Assembly (NCBI RefSeq): GCF_000816845.1
Contig: NZ_CP006880.1
Span: forward strand, 868,001 to 932,000
Reading direction: 5' to 3'
Source of the DNA: Rhizobium gallicum bv. gallicum R602sp
GTDB lineage: Bacteria > Pseudomonadota > Alphaproteobacteria > Rhizobiales > Rhizobiaceae
DNA: 64,000 nucleotides
Below are positions 26,239 to 36,225 of this stretch, piece after piece. A model generated the notes under the pieces. That model ran no database searches, was not told where the DNA came from, and saw only the letters and a program-made list of their open reading frames with translations. Position 1 is the first letter of the stretch, and every line of letters starts with the position of its first letter. A program made the translations under genes and the position numbers.

Positions 26239-28149
26239 TCACGCCTCCTTCAGCCAGAAAGCATCCGGCATGTAAATGCCGAGATAAGACGTTGGATCGA
26301 AGCCGTAGAGCGCCCGCTCCGGCACGTTCTGCATCTTGGCAGAACGCAGGATCGGCTGCAGCGCGCCGTTGATGAGCCCGATCGAAAACACCTGCTGCGT
26401 ATAGATCGACAGCATCTTGTGCCAGATCGCTTCGCGCTTGCGGAAATCGGCAGTGGCACCCCACTGTTTCAGGAGGTCGACGAGCTCGACCGCTTCAGGC
26501 AGGTCGGGGGCGCTGCCTTCCTGGCCGGCGGACAGATAGTACATGCCCCAGATCGGCCATTGCAGCTGATCGTCGACGGTCGGCGCCAGCTGGCTTGGCG
26601 CCATGTCGGCGGTCGGAACGCCGTTTTCAATGCCGAACCATGTCGACATCATGATCGTGCCGCTCATGGCGCGGCTCTGGAAGACGTCACGCTGCGACGT
26701 TCGCGTGTAGAGCGCAAGCCCGATATTCTTCCAATGATCGTGGACGAGTTCGAGCACGTCGGTATCGAGTGTGCTTTCTCCGGCAGTTTCGACGGTGATC
26801 TCCGCTCGCCGTCCGTCCGGCAACAGACGGAAACCTTCGCCGTCACGCGCTTTCAGACCCAGTTCGTCAAGCAGGCGGTTGGCTTCATCCGGATCGAATT
26901 GAATGAAGGCGTCGGCGTATTCTTGCTTATAAAGCGGGCTGTCCTGCAGAACGGTGTCGGCGCTCGGCTTGCCGAGCCCGTAAAAGGCGACCATGTTGAT
27001 TTCATGCCGGTCGATCGAAAGTGACAGCGCCCGGCGGAAGCGAACGTCGCGGAAGAGCTTGCGCCAGGTTTCGTCGGCGCAATTGAGGTTCGGGAGCAGC
27101 GCGATCCGCGATCCACGCGCCTGTTTCCAGAGATTGACCTTGACCGGGAAGCGCTTCTCGGCCTCTTTGAGGAAGGTATAGTCGTTGAAGTCGATGCCGG
27201 TCGCCTGCAGGTCGGATTCCCCCGCACCCGCCTTGGCCGCGATGATCGACGACGAGCTGACGTTCAGGATGAAGCGGTCGATATAGGGCAATTGCATGCC
27301 GTTTTCATCGACGCGATGGAAGAACGGATTGCGCACGAAAACGAATTGGTCGGCTGGCGGTGCTGTCGTGTTGCGCCACGGATCGAGTGTCGGCAGCTCC
27401 GGATTTTCCGGACGCGAGGCGCGCGACATCTTGATGTGCAGATCAACCCACTTCTTCACCCGGTTTTCCCGCATGAGTGCGGAAAGCCGGAAGTCATCCT
27501 GGTATTTTTTGTGGAACTGCTTGAGATAATGGGCGGGACCGAAGATGACGAGCGGTAACGGGCCGGCGAGCGCCGGCAGGAAATTCGGGTTGGGCTTGTC
27601 CCAACTGTAGCGGACGGTGAATTCGTCGAGCACCTCGAACTGCGGAAGCACGCCGTGCGGGCGCAGCTCCAGCGCACCGCCCCCGGGTGTCAGTGATTTG
27701 TTGGAAATGACGTCTTCCCACCAGTAACGGAAATCGTCGGCCGTGAAGGCATGCCCATCTGACCACTTGTGGCCCTGGCGCAGGTGGAAGGTGAAGATGC
27801 TATCGTTTTCCGATGTATAGCCGCCGAGAATGTCGGCCTGGAAGCGCAGGTGCTTGTCATACCCGACAAGGCGCGAATAGCCGTAAACGGTCATGTAGCG
27901 GATGTCGCGCGCCGCGCCGATGATGGTGCGTACAGAACCGCCGTAGACGCCTGGGGTCAGACCGGCCTCTTTCATGTTGATGATGCGCGGATGCTTCGGC
28001 AATCGCTCGGGCATTGGCGGAATGCGATCTGCTGTCAAAAGGTCGCGCAGGAATTCCGGCTCGATATCGCGGTCGCCCATATCACGTGCAGCAGCCGGTC
28101 CGACGGCTGCGCCAAGCAGGCCGCCGAGAAAGGTTCGGCGGGTTACCAT
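26239..28149 (-). CDS. Peptide ABC importer substrate-binding protein (SBP family 5), Tat-exported
   Basis: 636-residue periplasmic solute-binding protein of the SBP_bac_5 (OppA/YejA) family. It starts with a twin-arginine signal [15 protein letters not shown], suggesting export of the folded protein through Tat. The mature part shows the family segments VYGGSVRTIIGAARD, FTFHLRQGHKWSDGHAFTADDF and VRFRRALSLSIDRHEIN. Its start overlaps the ATPase gene by 7 bases. YejA-type proteins bind long or modified peptides. Location in an operon with three glycosyltransferases makes a glycopeptide or glycoconjugate fragment a reasonable but unproven ligand. Confidence 0.92.
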   Translation of the reverse strand: MVTRRTFLGGLLGAAVGPAAARDMGDRDIEPEFLRDLLTADRIPPMPERLPKHPRIINMKEAGLTPGVYGGSVRTIIGAARDIRYMTVYGYSRLVGYDKHLRFQADILGGYTSENDSIFTFHLRQGHKWSDGHAFTADDFRYWWEDVISNKSLTPGGGALELRPHGVLPQFEVLDEFTVRYSWDKPNPNFLPALAGPLPLVIFGPAHYLKQFHKKYQDDFRLSALMRENRVKKWVDLHIKMSRASRPENPELPTLDPWRNTTAPPADQFVFVRNPFFHRVDENGMQLPYIDRFILNVSSSSIIAAKAGAGESDLQATGIDFNDYTFLKEAEKRFPVKVNLWKQARGSRIALLPNLNCADETWRKLFRDVRFRRALSLSIDRHEINMVAFYGLGKPSADTVLQDSPLYKQEYADAFIQFDPDEANRLLDELGLKARDGEGFRLLPDGRRAEITVETAGESTLDTDVLELVHDHWKNIGLALYTRTSQRDVFQSRAMSGTIMMSTWFGIENGVPTADMAPSQLAPTVDDQLQWPIWGMYYLSAGQEGSAPDLPEAVELVDLLKQWGATADFRKREAIWHKMLSIYTQQVFSIGLINGALQPILRSAKMQNVPERALYGFDPTSYLGIYMPDAFWLKEA

Positions 28150-30038
28150 GCACGCAGTTCCTTTGCATCTGCACCCTTGCGGGCGCGCACTAGATGACCA
28201 TTGCCGAGATCGGCATAGGCAAGTTCGGACGCATCGTCATGTTCGGCGGTAAAGGTGATGCCCCAGTTTTGTTTGTCGGCGGCGCCATTTTTGCGCAACG
28301 CTTCGAAATCGAGTGGCCGGTCGAGATCGGGGAAGGGGACGGCGGCAAGCAGTGATTTCGTGTAGGGATGCACCGGATCCCGCAAGATGATCTCGCGAGG
28401 GGCGATTTCAACGATGCGGCCCTTGCACATCACGGCGATGCGATCGGCCATGTAGTCGACGACGGCGAGATTGTGCGAAATGAAGAGGTAGGTCAGGCCG
28501 AGCTCTTTTTGCAGATCCTTGAGTAGATTGAGAATTTGCGCCTGCACGGAAACGTCGAGGGCGGAGACCGGCTCGTCCAGGATGATGAGTTTGGGACCAA
28601 GAGCTAGGGCTCGAGCAATGCCGATGCGCTGGCGCTGCCCGCCCGAGAAGCTGTGCGGATAGCGGCTCAGGTAACGCCGGTCGAGGCCGATGGCGCCCAT
28701 CAGCGCTTCGACCTTCTGCTTGCGTTCGGCGCTGTCCCCGCGATCGTGGATTTCCAGCGGCTCGCTCAGGATGTTGCGCACAGTCATGCGCGGCGACAGC
28801 GACGAGACCGGATCCTGAAACACCATCTGGATCTTGGTGCGTAGTGCCTGCAAATCGTCGCCCTTGACGGAAAGCACGTCGATCACGTCCTTGCCGTCAT
28901 TGAAGATCACCGAGCCGCCATCGGGCGTGATTGCGCGCATCAGGATCTTGCTGACGGTGGTCTTGCCGCAGCCCGACTCGCCCACGAGCCCCAGACATTC
29001 GCCGCGCCGGATATCGAAACTGACGTCGTCGACCGCCCGCACGACTGCCGCTTCACCTCTACCGAAAAGACCGCGCTTGCGCGTCGCAAACGTCTTCGAG
29101 AGATTGTTGACCGAAAGCAAAAGCTTCGGCCCGTCCGCACCCACCATTTGCTTTTTGCCGAGGAACGATTCCAGATTGACTGGAACATCGCGCAGCGCCT
29201 TTAGCCGCTCGCCTGGCTTCATGTCAAAATGCGGCACGGCAGCCATCAGACCTTTGAGATATGGATGCTGCGGATCACGAAATATTGCATTGACGGGTCC
29301 AGCTTCCAGGATTTCGCCGTGATAGATCACGACGACCTCGTCTGCCATATTGGCGACGACGCCGAGATCGTGAGTTATAAGCAGCATCGCCATGCCGAGC
29401 TTATGCTGGAGGTCGCGCAGCAGCTCGAGAATTTGCGCCTGGATCGTCACGTCGAGCGCCGTGGTCGGTTCGTCGGCGATCAGCAGAGCAGGCTTGCAGA
29501 TCAGCGCCATTGCGATCATCGCGCGCTGGCGCATGCCGCCTGAAAGCTCGAACGGATACATGTCGTAGGTGCGCTGCGGATTGGCAAATCCGACCAGCCC
29601 GAGCATCTCCTCGGTTCTTTGGCGTGCCTCGATCTTGTCGGCATCGGTGTGGATCAGCAGCGCCTCGCTGATCTGGTTGCCGATGGTGTGGAGCGGCGAG
29701 AGCGACGTCATCGGCTCCTGGAAGATCGTCGCCATGCGCTTGCCGCGCAAATCCCGCATTTCCTCGCTGTCGCGGCCGAACTGCAGGATATCGGTGGTCT
29801 CGCCATTAAGCGGATCGGTGAAGAGAATGCCGCCGGTGGCCTTTGCGGCGTTCGGCAGGATGCCCATGATCGACTGGCTGATGACCGATTTGCCGGAGCC
29901 GGATTCACCGACAAGTGCGGTCACCTTGCCCGGAAGAATGCGCAGTTCAGCATTCTTTACAACGCGCAGCTTGTCTCCGAACACTGAGAATGAGACGTCG
30001 AGATTCTCGATGCGCAATAAGTCGGACGCGGACGCCAT
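28143..30038 (-). CDS. Peptide ABC importer ATPase with two fused nucleotide-binding domains (YejF type)
   Basis: 631 residues holding two complete ABC ATPase domains, the arrangement of YejF/GsiA. Domain 1: Walker [10 protein letters not shown], signature LSGGMRQRA, Walker [13 protein letters not shown]. Domain 2: Walker [10 protein letters not shown], signature FSGGQRQRI, Walker [13 protein letters not shown]. Both domains end in the oligopeptide-transporter C-terminal extension ([12 protein letters not shown] and [12 protein letters not shown]). All catalytic residues look intact, in contrast with the degenerate ABC protein later in the block. The open frame extends to 30140, but [13 protein letters not shown] at 30038 is the natural start. 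Confidence 0.93.
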   Translation of the reverse strand: MASASDLLRIENLDVSFSVFGDKLRVVKNAELRILPGKVTALVGESGSGKSVISQSIMGILPNAAKATGGILFTDPLNGETTDILQFGRDSEEMRDLRGKRMATIFQEPMTSLSPLHTIGNQISEALLIHTDADKIEARQRTEEMLGLVGFANPQRTYDMYPFELSGGMRQRAMIAMALICKPALLIADEPTTALDVTIQAQILELLRDLQHKLGMAMLLITHDLGVVANMADEVVVIYHGEILEAGPVNAIFRDPQHPYLKGLMAAVPHFDMKPGERLKALRDVPVNLESFLGKKQMVGADGPKLLLSVNNLSKTFATRKRGLFGRGEAAVVRAVDDVSFDIRRGECLGLVGESGCGKTTVSKILMRAITPDGGSVIFNDGKDVIDVLSVKGDDLQALRTKIQMVFQDPVSSLSPRMTVRNILSEPLEIHDRGDSAERKQKVEALMGAIGLDRRYLSRYPHSFSGGQRQRIGIARALALGPKLIILDEPVSALDVSVQAQILNLLKDLQKELGLTYLFISHNLAVVDYMADRIAVMCKGRIVEIAPREIILRDPVHPYTKSLLAAVPFPDLDRPLDFEALRKNGAADKQNWGITFTAEHDDASELAYADLGNGHLVRARKGADAKELRAW

Positions 30039-30182
30039 ACCAACGATATTCCCAGTCTCTTTTGTGTTCCCGTTAAGGCACACTACCGTACCGCAATCGG
30101 GGTGTCCAGTTGATGACGGGGCATGGGGGAGCCGACACATTTCGCCTGATTACAAAAGCAAAACAAGCATTTCAGCCGCAGC

Positions 30183-31526
30183 TTACTGAACGAAACCCTC
30201 AGCCGTCGCCCGCTTGGCCTGCTTCTTGGCATCCCGGTGGAGGAGGATGACCTGTTCGGCTTCGGAAAGGCCATTCGGCGCGACTTCGCGGAAATCCCCG
30301 TCGATGGCGCGCGCCGGTGCGGGCGCGCGCGGCTGAAGGATCGTCACCTTTTGGCGGATGCCGCGCAGCTTCTCTTCACCAAGCGTCGTCCATTCACCGC
30401 CGCAGTAACCGGCAAACGCCTGGCTGGCGACGACCTCGCGATTGTACTTCTTCGTCAGCGCCTGAAGACGCTGGACTTCGTTGACGGCCGAACCGAAGGC
30501 CGAAAACGTCAGGCGGTCCTTGAGGCCGACATTACCGAGCATCACATTGCCGATATGCAGTCCGATGCCGTAATTGATCGCGCCAAGACCTTTTTCGGCG
30601 CGTTCGGTGTTGAGCTCGGCAACGCGGGCCTGCGCCTGATGGACGGCAGAAAGGGCCGCCTGCGAGGCGATCTTCGACGGATCCTTATGACGGCCGCAGG
30701 GGTAGACGGCGAGAAAGCCGTCACCGAGGAAACTTAAGATTTCGCCGCCGTTGCGGTTGAAAGGTGCTGCAATCGCGTCGAAGAACTCGTTCAGCGTGTC
30801 GATGTAGGCCTGACGGCCTTCCTTTTCGGCATACATCGTCGACTGGCGCATGTCGCCCATGACAAGGGCGGCCCGAATCGTTTCGCCGTCGCCGCGGCGG
30901 ATCTGGCCGTTCAGCACGCGCTTGCCCGCGTCGCCGCCGAGATAGGTCGTCAACATGTTGTTAGCGAGCTTGCCAAGCACGGCCATCTTGGCGGCGACGG
31001 CCAGGTGGTTCTGCATACGCAGCAGCGCATCGATCATGTCGTCGGAAAAACCAAAATGATTGTCCGTCGACCACGAGCCCATCATGCCCTGGACGGAACC
31101 GTCGCCGAAGGGCTGCACGAAGGCGAGATAGTCGGTGATCTTCTCGGCGCGCAGGTCCTCGAAAATCGGGAATTCCGCAGCGCCATCAAGCGAGATGCGG
31201 CGGCGGATATGCTGCAGATTGTTGTCGAGAAGATAGTAATACGGGCTTTGGAGAAAGCGGTCGGGCTTTGCGCCCACCGAATGGCGGTAGCCTTCGATCG
31301 TGACGCCGCTCGCACGCCGCCAGGTGAAGCCCAAAGCGTCATAGAGCGGATGGAGCATCGAAAAGGTCAGGTGCACGCGCGCGATCGGGAGACCGGCGGC
31401 GGCAATCCGCTCGCAGAACCCGCGAACGATGTTTTCGAGATCATCACCGGCAAGCGAGGAATTTGTCAGCCATTCGGCGACGCGGTCCAGAAGGATGGAG
31501 GACACGCTGGATTCGATCGTGCTCAT
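30183..31526 (-). CDS. Class III adenylate/guanylate cyclase with N-terminal sensor region
   Basis: About 447 residues. The C-terminal half is a class III cyclase catalytic domain with both metal-binding Asp visible: Asp225 in LVMGDMRQST and Asp269 in SFLGDGFLAVY. The first 190 residues have no membrane helix and probably form a sensing domain. ATP versus GTP specificity cannot be fixed from inspection. It lies 144 bp upstream of the importer ATPase on the same strand and heads the minus-strand block whose last gene is a cNMP-binding protein. Starts at 31526, 31544 and 31616 are possible; 31526 (MSTIESS) is chosen because homologous sequence appears to begin soon after. Confidence 0.87.
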   Translation of the reverse strand: MSTIESSVSSILLDRVAEWLTNSSLAGDDLENIVRGFCERIAAAGLPIARVHLTFSMLHPLYDALGFTWRRASGVTIEGYRHSVGAKPDRFLQSPYYYLLDNNLQHIRRRISLDGAAEFPIFEDLRAEKITDYLAFVQPFGDGSVQGMMGSWSTDNHFGFSDDMIDALLRMQNHLAVAAKMAVLGKLANNMLTTYLGGDAGKRVLNGQIRRGDGETIRAALVMGDMRQSTMYAEKEGRQAYIDTLNEFFDAIAAPFNRNGGEILSFLGDGFLAVYPCGRHKDPSKIASQAALSAVHQAQARVAELNTERAEKGLGAINYGIGLHIGNVMLGNVGLKDRLTFSAFGSAVNEVQRLQALTKKYNREVVASQAFAGYCGGEWTTLGEEKLRGIRQKVTILQPRAPAPARAIDGDFREVAPNGLSEAEQVILLHRDAKKQAKRATAEGFVQ

Positions 31527-31958
31527 TCTTGGTATTATCCTCATAAAGCACGTCCGTTCCTGAAAACGATAGAAAAACCGGCCCGCGGCACTGTCGTGCG
31601 CAGGGCGGAAATTCAAGATGGACGAGCGGTATTATCGTGTCAACGATCTGCCGAGGAACCGGCAGACGTACCTGTCAAACCCACAAAAACCGGGAGGACG
31701 GGCAGCCCTTTCCGTAATCACTTATTCGATTTAAATAGGCGCGCCGGGAATGCGAAACAATGGCATCGACGCATTTTTCTCCGCTTGGACAATCATCTCG
31801 AGCAGCTTGCGAGTCTTTTCGGTCACACCGCAAAGACCTGCTTTGGCAGATCCGGCAAATGCGGGCAAGGCGATCACGCCGGCTTCACATCACCGTTGGA
31901 AGACGGCGGGTTTCAATCTCGGCGATCTTGCATTATCTGACCGCCTAACTTCCTCTTA
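31527..31958. other. Divergent intergenic region, cyclase / nucleotide-sugar dehydrogenase
   Basis: About 430 bases without a convincing gene (part may encode the cyclase N-terminus if an upstream start is used). It must contain the promoter of the minus-strand cyclase block. An ATTTAAAT palindrome lies near 31729-31736 in the most AT-rich part. No recognisable operator was found. Confidence 0.45.
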
Positions 31959-33314
31959 TTGAAGAGACCTGTCTTGGCCAGCCCATCCTCCTTCGCCGAC
32001 CTCTCCGCAAAGATCAAAGATCGCTCGGCCCGTGCGGGCATAATCGGGCTCGGCTATGTCGGCCTGCCGCTGGCGATTGCAGTTGCGCGAAGCGGTTTTG
32101 AAGTGACCGGCTTCGACATTGATCCGAAGAAGATCGTAGCGCTCGATGCATGCAAATCCTATATCGACGCGGTGGCAGACGCGGCATTGACCGCCGAGAG
32201 GGAGGCGGGCCGCTTCTCCGCGACGACGGACTTTGCTGGCCTTGCAGCCTGCGACGTCATCGTCATCTGCGTGCCGACGCCTCTTACGAAGCATCGCGAT
32301 CCGGATCTTTCTTATGTCGAAGCGACGTCATGCTCTATCGCAGCGCATCTTCGTGCCGGTCAGCTCGTCGTTCTGGAATCGACGACCTATCCCGGCACCA
32401 CGGACGACGTCGTGAAGGTCATCCTGGAAAAGACGGGCCTGAAATCGGGCGTGGATTTTTTTGTCGGCTTTTCTCCAGAGCGCGAGGATCCCGGCAACCA
32501 GCACTATCACACCGCGACCATTCCGAAGGTGGTCGCTGGCGACGGCGCGGAAGCCCTGGGCCTGATGAAAGCCTTTTATGGCGCGGCGGTGAAAACCGTG
32601 GTTCCGGTTTCTACCAATGCGACGGCCGAAGCGGTGAAGCTTACGGAGAACATCTTTCGCTCGGTCAATATTGCACTCGTCAATGAGTTGAAGACCGTTT
32701 ATGCGGCGATGGGCATCGATGTCTGGGAGGTGATCGACGCGGCCAAGACCAAGCCGTTCGGCTATATGCCGTTCTATCCTGGCCCCGGACTCGGCGGCCA
32801 CTGCATTCCGATCGATCCGTTCTATCTGACATGGAAATCCCGCGAATACGAACTGCCGACCCGCTTCATCGAACTTGCAGGGGAGATTAATTCGGCGATG
32901 CCGCGCTATGTCGTCGGCAAGCTTGCAGAAGCACTGGATATCCGTTGCGGGAAGGCACTGAGCCGCAGCAAGGTTCTGGTCCTCGGTCTTGCCTACAAGA
33001 AGAATGTCGCAGATATCCGCGAGAGCCCGTCGCTACGCTTGATCGAGATCATTGAGGAGCGCGGCGGCAAGGCGGATTATCACGATCCGTTTGTGGCCGA
33101 AATTCCGCCGACCCGCGAACATCAGGCCTTGAAGGGACGCAAATCCGTGGCGCTGGCGCCGGAGATCTTGTCAGATTACGACGCTGTGCTGGTCGCAACC
33201 GATCACGACCAGGTCGATTACGCCACGCTTGTCAAAAACACGCCGCTGATTGTCGACACGCGAAACGTCTTCAAGCGTCTCGGCCTTTCGGCAGGTCACG
33301 TCATCAAGGCGTGA
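31959..33314 (+). CDS. UDP-N-acetylhexosamine/UDP-glucose 6-dehydrogenase family protein
   Basis: 451-residue nucleotide-sugar dehydrogenase of the WbpA/WecC type. The N-terminal NAD-binding site is GIIGLGYVGLPLA (28-39). The catalytic Cys is 282 in GPGLGGHCIPIDP, and the C-terminal UDP-binding domain contains VLGLAYKKNVADIRESPS. Such enzymes oxidise C6 of a UDP-sugar to a uronic acid for surface polysaccharides. The start is a TTG without a clear ribosome-binding site. It is divergent from the cyclase block and surrounded by glycan genes, supplying a plausible acidic sugar donor. Its 3' end overlaps the DUF3095 gene by 11 bp in convergent orientation. Confidence 0.93.
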   Translation: MKRPVLASPSSFADLSAKIKDRSARAGIIGLGYVGLPLAIAVARSGFEVTGFDIDPKKIVALDACKSYIDAVADAALTAEREAGRFSATTDFAGLAACDVIVICVPTPLTKHRDPDLSYVEATSCSIAAHLRAGQLVVLESTTYPGTTDDVVKVILEKTGLKSGVDFFVGFSPEREDPGNQHYHTATIPKVVAGDGAEALGLMKAFYGAAVKTVVPVSTNATAEAVKLTENIFRSVNIALVNELKTVYAAMGIDVWEVIDAAKTKPFGYMPFYPGPGLGGHCIPIDPFYLTWKSREYELPTRFIELAGEINSAMPRYVVGKLAEALDIRCGKALSRSKVLVLGLAYKKNVADIRESPSLRLIEIIEERGGKADYHDPFVAEIPPTREHQALKGRKSVALAPEILSDYDAVLVATDHDQVDYATLVKNTPLIVDTRNVFKRLGLSAGHVIKA

Positions 33315-34479
33315 CGCCTGCCGCCGAAACAGCCTTGCGGGTGATCTTGGCGGCGGCAACGGCATAGCCGCCGTTTGCGCCATCTATGAAATGCATGTGG
33401 TCGCGTGAGAGCGGCGTCGGCACGAAACACGTCATTAGCGCTGATTTCTGCCGATGCAGGCCATAGCGGGCAATGCCGCCGGCTTGCGCTTGATCGAGCA
33501 GCTTTTCGATCCGCTTCAAACGTGCGGCATCTACATCGATCGTCATCTTCAGCCCGTCGTCGAATTTGCGGAAATCGGAGTTTCCGGCAACGTCCTCCTT
33601 GTAGCGCTGGGCGTCGAATTTGCCGAGCGGCATCCCGATTTTATAGAGCGCGGAAAGGAGGGCGAGCTGCAGTACGATGAAGAGCTTTGTCAGGAAGCGC
33701 TTTCCCTTCGGTGCAGTCACCTTTACTTCGCGATCGATGCCTTTCATCGAAAAGGAAAGCCTGGGACCTTCCGGCGGTATCGGATGGCCGCCTCGGCCCT
33801 GCTCGGCGGCAATCGCGACGATTGCCGTGACCAGTTGCTGAAACTCCGCGCCTGCGCCCATTGCGCCGGCAACGGCAATGATGGAGACGATTTCTCCATG
33901 TCGCGATTCAATCGGGTTCCAGCGGCAGGAGAGGCCGGCGAGGTCCGGCCGGGTGCCTGGTGCTGCGCGCGCAACGGCGTAGTTGCCGTCTTTCATCTGC
34001 CGTTCGGCCCAGCTGTTGCCGCCTCCTGAAAACATCGCGTAGCTGACGTAGGGGCTGGCGGAATAACGTGCGATCATGACATCGAGACCTTCGCGGCGGA
34101 TATCGGCGAGCGGCACGACGGCGGCGCGCAAGATGAAGCCGAGCTCTTCTTCGGCCCAGATCTGTACGGCTGCGAGAGCATCGCGCGCAATCATTTCGAG
34201 TGATCCCGGCAGAGCGATGAGTGCCCCGTCGCCACCGAAGACGAAGGGATAATCGCCCTTGCTGACGGCATTCAAGACGGCGGAGATAACAGAGGCGCCC
34301 GCCATGTTGACGTCCTTGTAGCGTCCGGCCTCGATCGCCTGCGTCGACCCGACGATATCAGCAAGCGCCAAAATCCAGCCGTCCGGCAGTGGCCGGTAGT
34401 TTCCAGCATCGGTCACGTCCTCGAAATCGGTGAAGACCGGCACTGTCGCGAAGAATTGTTGATCCGGAACGGCATTCAT
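33304..34479 (-). CDS. DUF3095 protein with class III cyclase-like metal motifs
   Basis: 391 residues, recognised as DUF3095, a family without a proven activity. The N-terminal half looks like a class III nucleotide cyclase core. ALADIVGST (Asp41) corresponds to the FxDIxGFT strand with the first metal Asp, and VFGGDGALIAL (Asp84) to the GDGxxA hairpin with the second. A hydrophobic stretch (LFIVLQLALLSALYKIG, about 260-276) may contact the membrane. The gene stands alone on the minus strand between the sugar dehydrogenase and a methyltransferase. A cyclase-like or nucleotide-sensing role is inference; the transition-state Asn and Arg could not be placed. Confidence 0.8.
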   Translation of the reverse strand: MNAVPDQQFFATVPVFTDFEDVTDAGNYRPLPDGWILALADIVGSTQAIEAGRYKDVNMAGASVISAVLNAVSKGDYPFVFGGDGALIALPGSLEMIARDALAAVQIWAEEELGFILRAAVVPLADIRREGLDVMIARYSASPYVSYAMFSGGGNSWAERQMKDGNYAVARAAPGTRPDLAGLSCRWNPIESRHGEIVSIIAVAGAMGAGAEFQQLVTAIVAIAAEQGRGGHPIPPEGPRLSFSMKGIDREVKVTAPKGKRFLTKLFIVLQLALLSALYKIGMPLGKFDAQRYKEDVAGNSDFRKFDDGLKMTIDVDAARLKRIEKLLDQAQAGGIARYGLHRQKSALMTCFVPTPLSRDHMHFIDGANGGYAVAAAKITRKAVSAAGVTP

Positions 34480-34602
34480 GATCCGACCTTATCACAGACG
34501 CGTGTCGCCGCGGCAACCGCATTTTGATTTACGGTGGTCGACTTTGCGCAGTTTCATGTGATAGCACCGGATTGCAAAAGTGAATGACGGACAAGGACAT
34601 AG

Positions 34603-35082
34603 ATGAGCCGACTCGACAGCTTCATCCGCCGTTTGACGGCTCAGCGCGACATCCTCAATTCCATCTGTGATCTGGTGAAGGAGACAGAAGGACCGGTCTT
34701 GGAGTTCGGCCTTGGGAACGGCCGGACCTACGATCATTTGCGCGAGCACTTCCCGACCCGCCGCATAATCGCATTCGATCGCGAGGTGCATTCCTATTCG
34801 GCCTCGACCCCGCCTGCCGACGACATGGTGACGGGCGATATCCGCGAAAGCGGCCAGGCCTTCATCGGTATCGGTGCAGCACTTGCCCATGCCGATATCG
34901 GGACGGGCCATGACGAGATTGACGCAATAACGCTGACCTGGCTGCCGCAGCTGGTGGCCGGCGTTCTTACAAGGGGCGGCGTCGCCGTCAGCGGTCTACC
35001 GCTCGATTGGCCGGAGCTTGAGCCGCTGCCGCTGCCTGACGGCATCAAGGAAGGACGGTATTTTCTCTACCGGAGGAAATAA
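34603..35082 (+). CDS. Class I SAM-dependent methyltransferase, small
   Basis: 159-residue protein with a SAM-binding motif I, VLEFGLGNGRTYDHL (about 48-62), and an acidic strand end IIAFDREVH (motif II). The C-terminal part (LTWLPQLVAGVLTRGGVAVSG) fits the last strands of a Rossmann-like methyltransferase. The start has AAGGA upstream. No substrate-recognition domain is present. It is divergent from the DUF3095 gene. Given the surroundings it may methylate a sugar or lipid, but nothing in the sequence proves that. Confidence 0.8.
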   Translation: MSRLDSFIRRLTAQRDILNSICDLVKETEGPVLEFGLGNGRTYDHLREHFPTRRIIAFDREVHSYSASTPPADDMVTGDIRESGQAFIGIGAALAHADIGTGHDEIDAITLTWLPQLVAGVLTRGGVAVSGLPLDWPELEPLPLPDGIKEGRYFLYRRK

Positions 35083-35346
35083 GCCTGCTTAGGTGCGCAG
35101 GTTTCCCGCGCCGTGGCCAAAAGCCCACTTCCTGCGCAGCTCGGTTGTGCATTCGATGAGGCGCCTTCGGTCCGGTCGTCCGCACCGATGACAAGCAGGA
35201 GACGACGGTCAAAGACGTCATGTCGCCAGCAATGCGGCAAGCGGGACGCATAACCCACGCTTGCGTCGGCTTCGGTCGTCCTTGCTGGCCTCAACGGCCA
35301 TCAATCCCTTGCCATGCATGCACGCCGGGGGGCCGCAAGCGAGGGA

Positions 35347-36225
35347 TCAAGGCAGCAAGAGGACGTCGTACTGATCAACGCCGCCTGGCAGGTCGCCGAC
35401 CTTCATTTCCTGCTCGCCCTCCTCGAAGAAGACGACGCAATCCTCATAGCAGCCGGCAAGCATCGTTACGAAATCGCGGGTCTGTTCGGGGCCGTAGAAA
35501 ATGGGTGTGAATTCCATGTAGAGCGGCACGCGCCGCGACATCAGCGGAGCCATGGAGCGGCAGGCGACAGGTTCGTAGCCTTCGATGTCCATCCACACGA
35601 GGCTGACGTCGTTCGGATTGAGACCTGCCTCGCGGAGGATGTCGCTCACCGGCTTTACCGGGACGCTCACCTTCATATCCGATGAACTCTGTCGAATGGC
35701 GCTGCTCTTTCCATGGTTCGTGGCGTTGAGAAAGAAGTCGATCTCGCCTGCAGTCTCGCCTGCGGCGCAGTTGACGAGCGTGACCGTCTCCTCCAGCCGG
35801 TTCTGGCCAATGTTGGTTTGCAGCAGCTTGAAATTGCGAGGATCAGGTTCGACGCTGACGATGCGCGAACAAGCGTTGCTCAGCGCGAAATAGACCGTCT
35901 GCGTGCCGATATTGCCGCCAAGCTCGAGCAGCACGCCGTCCTTTCGCAAAAGGCCGCGCTCGCGCAGCACCGCCAGGAGCCGGTCGACGTTCCCGCGCTC
36001 GAAATGCCCCTTCCGGAAGACTTTGCGGCCGATATAGTCGGATGGCGAAAAGGTCATCAGATGATCGCCGGCATCAACGGTCATGGAAACGACCCGCGGG
36101 CCGATGTTCTCGATAAGCAGCCGCCGGCCGAAGCGCGTGTCGAAGAAGCGGCTTGCCACGGCGTTCCGCGCTCTGCGCAGGCGCTTTCGCCAGTATTTTT
36201 TTGATCCCAGCGCGTCAACGGCCAT
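35347..36225 (-). CDS. FkbM-family methyltransferase
   Basis: About 292 residues. The FkbM domain includes motif I GVLLELGGNIGTQTVYFAL, followed by IVSVEPDPRNFKLLQTNI (motif II and the FkbM-typical EPDP) and VSLVWMDIEGYE (the WMDIEG motif). FkbM enzymes O-methylate polyketides, sugars and glycolipids. The start at 36225 forms an ATGA overlap with the stop of the upstream CyaC-like cyclase, so the two are translationally coupled. That is an unusual pairing of a redox-sensing cyclase and a sugar-type methyltransferase. A longer frame to 36249 lies inside the cyclase. Confidence 0.88.
   Translation of the reverse strand: MAVDALGSKKYWRKRLRRARNAVASRFFDTRFGRRLLIENIGPRVVSMTVDAGDHLMTFSPSDYIGRKVFRKGHFERGNVDRLLAVLRERGLLRKDGVLLELGGNIGTQTVYFALSNACSRIVSVEPDPRNFKLLQTNIGQNRLEETVTLVNCAAGETAGEIDFFLNATNHGKSSAIRQSSSDMKVSVPVKPVSDILREAGLNPNDVSLVWMDIEGYEPVACRSMAPLMSRRVPLYMEFTPIFYGPEQTRDFVTMLAGCYEDCVVFFEEGEQEMKVGDLPGGVDQYDVLLLP

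Noticed and set aside
35083..35346. Possible small gene or element between the two methyltransferase genes
   Set aside because: No frame with a ribosome-binding site or protein-like composition; only weak inverted repeats were seen.
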